In this document: positions 60,273-64,000 of the stretch, in pieces | Layout: each line of letters starts with the position of its first letter | How positions within the stretch are numbered: the stretch's first letter is position 1 | Assembly (NCBI RefSeq): GCF_009745975.1 | Contig: NZ_WHOL01000116.1 | Location: 1 to 64,000, forward strand | Origin: Actinokineospora pegani | GTDB taxonomy: Bacteria; Actinomycetota; Actinomycetes; Mycobacteriales; Pseudonocardiaceae | Length of the DNA: 64,000 nt | Reading direction: 5' to 3' | Notes under the pieces: model-generated | Database searches by the model: none | What the model was told of the DNA's origin: nothing | Seen by the model: the letters and a program-made list of their open reading frames with translations, nothing else | Translations under genes and position numbers: made by a program

Positions 60273-60530
60273 TCAGGCCTCGACCGGGACGATGTTCACG
60301 GTCTTGCGACCGCGCTTGGCGCCGAACTGCACAGCGCCTGCGGCGAGAGCGAACAGCGTGTCGTCCTTGCCCCGACCGACGTTCACGCCGGGGTGGAACT
60401 TGGTGCCGCGCTGGCGGATCAGGATCTCGCCGGACTTGACGACCTGGCCACCGAACCGCTTCACACCCAGGTACTGGGGGTTGGAGTCACGCCCGTTGCG
60501 GGAGCTTGACGCACCCTTCTTGTGTGCCAT
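60273..60530 (-). CDS. rpmA: 50S ribosomal protein L27
   Basis: An 85-residue L27: '[20 protein letters not shown]', '[28 protein letters not shown]' in sections, and a basic C-terminus. Its N-terminus reaches the peptidyl transferase centre. Located 12 nt downstream of rplU, ahead of a strong terminator. No N-terminal cleavage extension is seen. Confidence 0.97.
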   Translation of the reverse strand: MAHKKGASSSRNGRDSNPQYLGVKRFGGQVVKSGEILIRQRGTKFHPGVNVGRGKDDTLFALAAGAVQFGAKRGRKTVNIVPVEA

Positions 60531-60542
60531 GTGTCAGTCCCT

Positions 60543-60851
60543 CTACTTGGTGATGCCGGTGACCTCGACGCGGGTCAGCTTCTGACGGTGACCCTGCCGC
60601 TTGTGGTAGCCGGTCTTGTTCTTGAACTTGTGGATGCGGATCTTGGGGCCCTTGGTGTGCTCGACGACCTTGCCGGTCACCGACACCTTCGCCAGGGCGT
60701 CCGCGTCGGTGGTGACGTCGGTGCCGTCCACCACGAGCACCGCCGCGAGGTTGAGCTCGGCGCCCGGGGTGCCCTCGAGCTTCTCGACCTCGACGACGTC
60801 GCCAACAGCCACCTTGTACTGCTTGCCGCCGGTCTTGACGATCGCGTACAT
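60543..60851 (-). CDS. rplU: 50S ribosomal protein L21
   Basis: A 102-residue L21: '[20 protein letters not shown]' at the N-terminus and '[28 protein letters not shown]' near the C-terminus (in sections). It binds 23S rRNA. AGGAG lies about 9 nt upstream of ATG 60851. The promoter at 60967-60996 gives an about 110-nt leader. The rplU-rpmA pair downstream of rne is the universal order. Confidence 0.97.
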   Translation of the reverse strand: MYAIVKTGGKQYKVAVGDVVEVEKLEGTPGAELNLAAVLVVDGTDVTTDADALAKVSVTGKVVEHTKGPKIRIHKFKNKTGYHKRQGHRQKLTRVEVTGITK

Positions 60852-60966
60852 CGGGACGGAAGTCTCCTGCTACTCGACGATGGGGTCGTGCGCGCCCTTG
60901 ACCGCGATGACTTATCCGCGCTCTGGGCTTCGCATGACGCAGCCTCCCGATGGAAGGCCGCGCACC

Positions 60967-60996
60967 AGGTTACGTTGCGGCCGGAATCGGGGTCAA
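60967..60996 (-). promoter_or_regulatory. rplU-rpmA promoter
   Basis: On the minus strand TTGACC (60991-60996) and TAACCT (60967-60972) are separated by 18 nt, a good match to the vegetative consensus. Transcription would start near 60960, giving an about 110-nt leader before rplU. The -35 box overlaps the hairpin that follows rne. Confidence 0.75.
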
Positions 60997-61025
60997 ACCG
61001 GGGTGGGTTTCCCGGTTCGACCCCG
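60988..61025 (-). terminator. rne terminator hairpin overlapping the rplU promoter
   Basis: CGGGGTC-A-AACCGG (60988-61001) pairs with CCGGTT-C-GACCCCG (61012-61025) around one mismatch and a 10-nt loop. It starts 5 nt past the rne stop on the minus strand. Its distal arm contains the -35 box of the rplU promoter, so the two signals share DNA. Confidence 0.6.
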
Positions 61026-61030
61026 TCCGT

Positions 61031-63964
61031 TCACCCCTCCTGGTCGCCCACGGGCGGACCCGCGGGCCGGGAGGCCGCACGCCTGCGCGGAGCCCGCTTG
61101 GGCGCCGCGACGGCGGGCGTGGGCACCGGTTCGGCCCCCTGGTCGGGGGCGTGCGCGGTGCCGTTGACCGAGGAGCCGTTGGACTGCTCGGTGGTGTGCG
61201 CGGCGAGCACGACCGGGGCGACCTCGACGGGCGGGGTCTTCTCGGTCGGCGCGCCCGCGGCCCGGCTGACCCGGCCGCGGGACCGCGAGCGGGTGCGGCC
61301 CGCGGCGACGGGCTCGGCGGGCTCGTCCTGCGCGGACCGCTCCGCCGGGGCGGTCGCGGCCGGGAAGTGCTCGTCCGCGCGCTGGGCGGGAGCGGGCTCC
61401 TCCGGGGCGGGGACGGCGACGGGGGCGGCCGAGGCCGTGGCGGAGGCGATGCTCTGCACGGCGGCCTTGGCGACCTCAGCGACCTCGGCGACCTCAGCGG
61501 CCTCGTTGGAGCGGTGGGCGCCCTTGCCGTTGCCACCGGGGTTGCCGCCGCCGTTGCCGTGCGAGCGGTCCTTCTTGCCGGACTGCTGGTTGTCGTCCTT
61601 GTCCTCGTGGCGGTTGCGGTTGCGCCTGCCACCGCCCTGCTGGGACTTGTCCGAGGACGACTGCTGCTGCTGGCCACCGCCACCGCCCTGGGCGGACTTG
61701 GCGTTGGGGTCGGTGGACACGACCACGCCGCGGCCCTTGCAGTGCTCGCAGGTGTGGCTGAACGCCTCGAGCAGGCCGGTGCCGACCCGCTTGCGGGTCA
61801 TCTGCACCAGGCCGAGCGAGGTGACCTCGGCGACCTGGTGGCGGGTGCGGTCGCGGCCGAGGCACTCGGTGAGCCTGCGCAGCACCAGGTCGCGGTTGGA
61901 CTCCAGGACCATGTCGATGAAGTCGATGACGATGATGCCGCCGACGTCGCGCAGCCGGAGCTGGCGGACGATCTCCTCGGCCGCCTCCAGGTTGTTGCGG
62001 GTGACCGTCTCCTCGAGGTTGCCGCCGGAGCCGGTGTACTTGCCGGTGTTGACGTCGATGACGGTCATCGCCTCGGTGCGGTCGATCACCAGGTAGCCGC
62101 CCGAGGGCAGCCAGACCTTGCGGTCGAGGGCCTTGAGTAGCTGCTCGTCCACGCGGTGCTCGGCGAACACGTCCTTGGGTCCGATGTGCTTGCGCACCCT
62201 CTCCTGCAGTTCGGGGGCCACGTGCCGGACGTAGGCGTCGATCGTCTCGACCGCCGTGCCGCCCTGCACGACCAGTGAGGTGAAGTCCTCGGTGAACAGG
62301 TCGCGCACGACCTTGACCAGCAGGTCGGGCTCCTCGTAGAGCAGCGCGGGGGCGCTGGAGCGCTTGGTGCCGTTGAGGCCCTCGGACTTCTCCCTGATGA
62401 CCTGCCACTGCGCCTGCAGCCTGCGCACGTCGCGGGCGAGCTCCTCCTCGCTGATGCCCTCCGAGGCGGTGCGGATGATCACACCGGCGTCCTCGGGCAC
62501 GATCCGCTTGAGGACGTCCTTGAGCCTGCGCCGCTCGTTCTCCGGCAGCTTGCGGGAGATGCCGGTCGCGCCGCCGCCGGGCACGTAGACCAGGAAGCGG
62601 CCGGGCAGCGAGATCTGGGTGGTCAGCCGGGCGCCCTTGTGCCCGACCGGGTCCTTGGTGACCTGCACCAGGACGCTGTCGCCGGTGGACAGGGCCTGCT
62701 CGATCTTGCGGGCCTTGCCGTCGAGGCCCGCGGCGTCCCAGTCGACCTCACCCGCGTAGAGCACTGCGTTGCGGCCGCGGCCGATGTCGACAAACGCGGC
62801 CTCCATGCTGGGCAGCACGTTCTGCACGCGGCCGAGGAAGACGTTGCCGACCAGCGAGCCGGAGCCCGCGGAGGTCACGAAGTGCTCGACGAGCACGCCG
62901 TCCTCGAGCACGCCGATCTGGGTGCGGTCGGTGTGCTCGCGCACCACCATGGCGCGGTCAACGGCCTCGCGGCGGGCCAGGAACTCGGCCTCGGACAGGA
63001 TCGGCGCGCGGCGGCGGCCCGCCTCGCGGCCGTCGCGGCGGCGCTGGCGCTTGGCCTCGAGCCGGGTCGAGCCGCGCACGCTGCGCACCTCGTCGCGGGC
63101 GTCCTTGTCCCGGTTGTCCCGGGACTCCCGCTCGCGGGGCTCCTTCTCCGGCTTGTCCTCCCGCGCCTCGCGGACGTGGACGACGGTGTTGGGCGGGTCG
63201 TCGGTGGACGCGTCGTCCCCGTCGTCCCCGCCCTTGCGCCGGCGGCGGCGACGCCTGCGGCGGCTGCCACTGGACTCGTCGGAGTCGTCGTCGGAGTCGT
63301 CGGACTCCCGGGTGGGCTCGGGCTCGGCCGCGGCGTCCTCGGGCTCGTCGACCTTGTCCTCGGCCTGGTCCAGGTCGTCGGCGGCGCCCTTGCCGCGGCC
63401 GCGGCCGCGGCGGCCACGGCGGCGGCGACGGCCACTGGCGCTGTCGTCGTCGTCATCGTCGTGCGGGACGTCGACCTCGGCCTCGGCGGGCTCGACCGGC
63501 TCAGGCTCGGGTTCGGGCTCGGGGCGGCGCGCGGGCTTGGACTGCACGGCCTCGGGCTGCAGGAACAGCGGGGACGCGGAGGCGAACACCGGGGTCGGCG
63601 GGATGCGCCGGGCGGGCTCGGGGGTCAGTGCCTCCTCGGCCACCGCGGCGTCGACCACCTCGGACTCGACGTGGTTGACGTCGGCGGGCCGGTCGCCCTC
63701 CCACGGCGCGTCGCCGGTCAGCGACCCGGCCACGCGCAGCGCGGTCTCTCTCGGCACGCTGGACTGCGCGCCGCGCACCGTCTCACCCAGGTCGGCGAGA
63801 GCGGCGATGACCTCTTTGCTGCTGACCGACAGCAGCTTGGCCAGCGCGTGCACCCGCACCTTGGCGGGCAGATCGGCCAGGGCGGCGGTCACGGCCGCCC
63901 CTGCCTCGTTGGGTGCGGTCGTGTCCCCGCCGGTCTTCCCGGCAGGGCTGGACTTATCCGACAT
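61031..63964 (-). CDS. rne: Ribonuclease E/G
   Basis: A 977-residue RNase E/G. The N-terminal about 330 residues are acidic and Arg-rich low-complexity sequence with runs of Asp, Glu, Arg and Lys. The catalytic half has an S1 RNA-binding part ('GNVFLGRVQNVLPSMEAAFVDIG', about 370-450), catalytic Asp residues in 'VIDVNTGKYTG' (about 636) and 'IIVIDFIDMVLE' (about 678), and the zinc-link 'CEHCKGRG' (about 740). A Pro/Ala/Glu-rich tail likely serves as protein- and RNA-binding platform. It starts RNA decay and rRNA processing. GGAGGAG lies 5 nt before ATG 63964. Confidence 0.95.
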   Translation of the reverse strand: MSDKSSPAGKTGGDTTAPNEAGAAVTAALADLPAKVRVHALAKLLSVSSKEVIAALADLGETVRGAQSSVPRETALRVAGSLTGDAPWEGDRPADVNHVESEVVDAAVAEEALTPEPARRIPPTPVFASASPLFLQPEAVQSKPARRPEPEPEPEPVEPAEAEVDVPHDDDDDDSASGRRRRRGRRGRGRGKGAADDLDQAEDKVDEPEDAAAEPEPTRESDDSDDDSDESSGSRRRRRRRRRKGGDDGDDASTDDPPNTVVHVREAREDKPEKEPRERESRDNRDKDARDEVRSVRGSTRLEAKRQRRRDGREAGRRRAPILSEAEFLARREAVDRAMVVREHTDRTQIGVLEDGVLVEHFVTSAGSGSLVGNVFLGRVQNVLPSMEAAFVDIGRGRNAVLYAGEVDWDAAGLDGKARKIEQALSTGDSVLVQVTKDPVGHKGARLTTQISLPGRFLVYVPGGGATGISRKLPENERRRLKDVLKRIVPEDAGVIIRTASEGISEEELARDVRRLQAQWQVIREKSEGLNGTKRSSAPALLYEEPDLLVKVVRDLFTEDFTSLVVQGGTAVETIDAYVRHVAPELQERVRKHIGPKDVFAEHRVDEQLLKALDRKVWLPSGGYLVIDRTEAMTVIDVNTGKYTGSGGNLEETVTRNNLEAAEEIVRQLRLRDVGGIIVIDFIDMVLESNRDLVLRRLTECLGRDRTRHQVAEVTSLGLVQMTRKRVGTGLLEAFSHTCEHCKGRGVVVSTDPNAKSAQGGGGGQQQQSSSDKSQQGGGRRNRNRHEDKDDNQQSGKKDRSHGNGGGNPGGNGKGAHRSNEAAEVAEVAEVAKAAVQSIASATASAAPVAVPAPEEPAPAQRADEHFPAATAPAERSAQDEPAEPVAAGRTRSRSRGRVSRAAGAPTEKTPPVEVAPVVLAAHTTEQSNGSSVNGTAHAPDQGAEPVPTPAVAAPKRAPRRRAASRPAGPPVGDQEG

Positions 63965-64000
63965 GCAGCTCCTCCACCCCCGGGCGCGTCATCGGACGCG

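Overview
This window is a 64 kb piece of a very GC-rich actinomycete chromosome. GTG starts, 4-bp GTGA stop/start overlaps and Gly/Ala/Arg-rich proteins are frequent. The core gene order follows that of Mycobacterium tuberculosis from the smtB-zur pair (Rv2358-59) through uppS, recO, era, ybeY, phoH, rsmE, dnaJ2 and hrcA, then hemW, sirA-cysH, lepA, rpsT, holA, comEC/comEA, degV-octT-gpgP-rsfS-nadD, and proB-obg-rpmA-rplU-rne. The accessory genes between these blocks (two or three TIGR04222 proteins, an XRE-DUF5753/DUF397 pair, a P450 with its TetR, a barnase/barstar pair) suggest a non-mycobacterial member of the Pseudonocardiales. That placement is inference from gene content and was not tested by any search.

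Layout. 1-263: pentamer (CGGGC-type) tandem repeat and G-run-rich DNA. 264-3360: ABM-type small protein, ArsR/SmtB-Zur zinc regulators, and a convergent two-gene permease operon. 3363-15563: one long minus-strand housekeeping block (hrcA-dnaJ-rsmE, lipoprotein, HIT, phoH-ybeY-corC-deaminase-like-ferredoxin-era, DUF2752, dispanin, recO, uppS, YbjN). 15695-19194: BASS transporter, HEAT-repeat protein, P450/TetR with a perfect operator, DUF3052. 19214-29126: hemW, diverging from a sulfur-assimilation operon preceded by a cysteine-type leader peptide (sulfite reductase, zinc ribbon, cysH, cysD, cysN, three ABC genes, sirohydrochlorin chelatase-like). 29164-38841: accessory genes. 38860-45410: lepA, a PemK/MazF-like gene, two secreted HAF-repeat paralogs with matching promoter elements, an SPFH/ribbon-helix-helix operon with its own palindrome, and rpsT. 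45524-63964: thioesterase, holA, a SAM riboswitch controlling threonine synthase, comEC-comEA, degV, octT-gpgP, rsfS, nadD, a RecQ-like helicase with a phosphoribosyltransferase-like tail, proB-obg, rpmA-rplU and RNase E/G.

How the genes work together. The sulfur cluster reads as sulfate to APS (CysDN), APS to sulfite (CysH) and sulfite to sulfide (siroheme enzyme), with a chelatase-like protein for siroheme and an ABC importer for a sulfur source; the leader peptide and a hairpin at the first Shine-Dalgarno suggest cysteine-linked control. octT and gpgP point to methylglucose lipopolysaccharide-type synthesis. The most informative non-coding signals are the SAM riboswitch whose P1 stem overlaps the thrC Shine-Dalgarno, the cysteine leader peptide, the P450/TetR 21-bp palindrome, the duplicated promoter element of the HAF paralogs, the 16-bp SPFH palindrome, and at least eleven genes whose -10 box lies 6-8 nt from the start codon (predicted leaderless mRNAs). 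No tRNA, rRNA, CRISPR array, insertion sequence or prophage was recognised.
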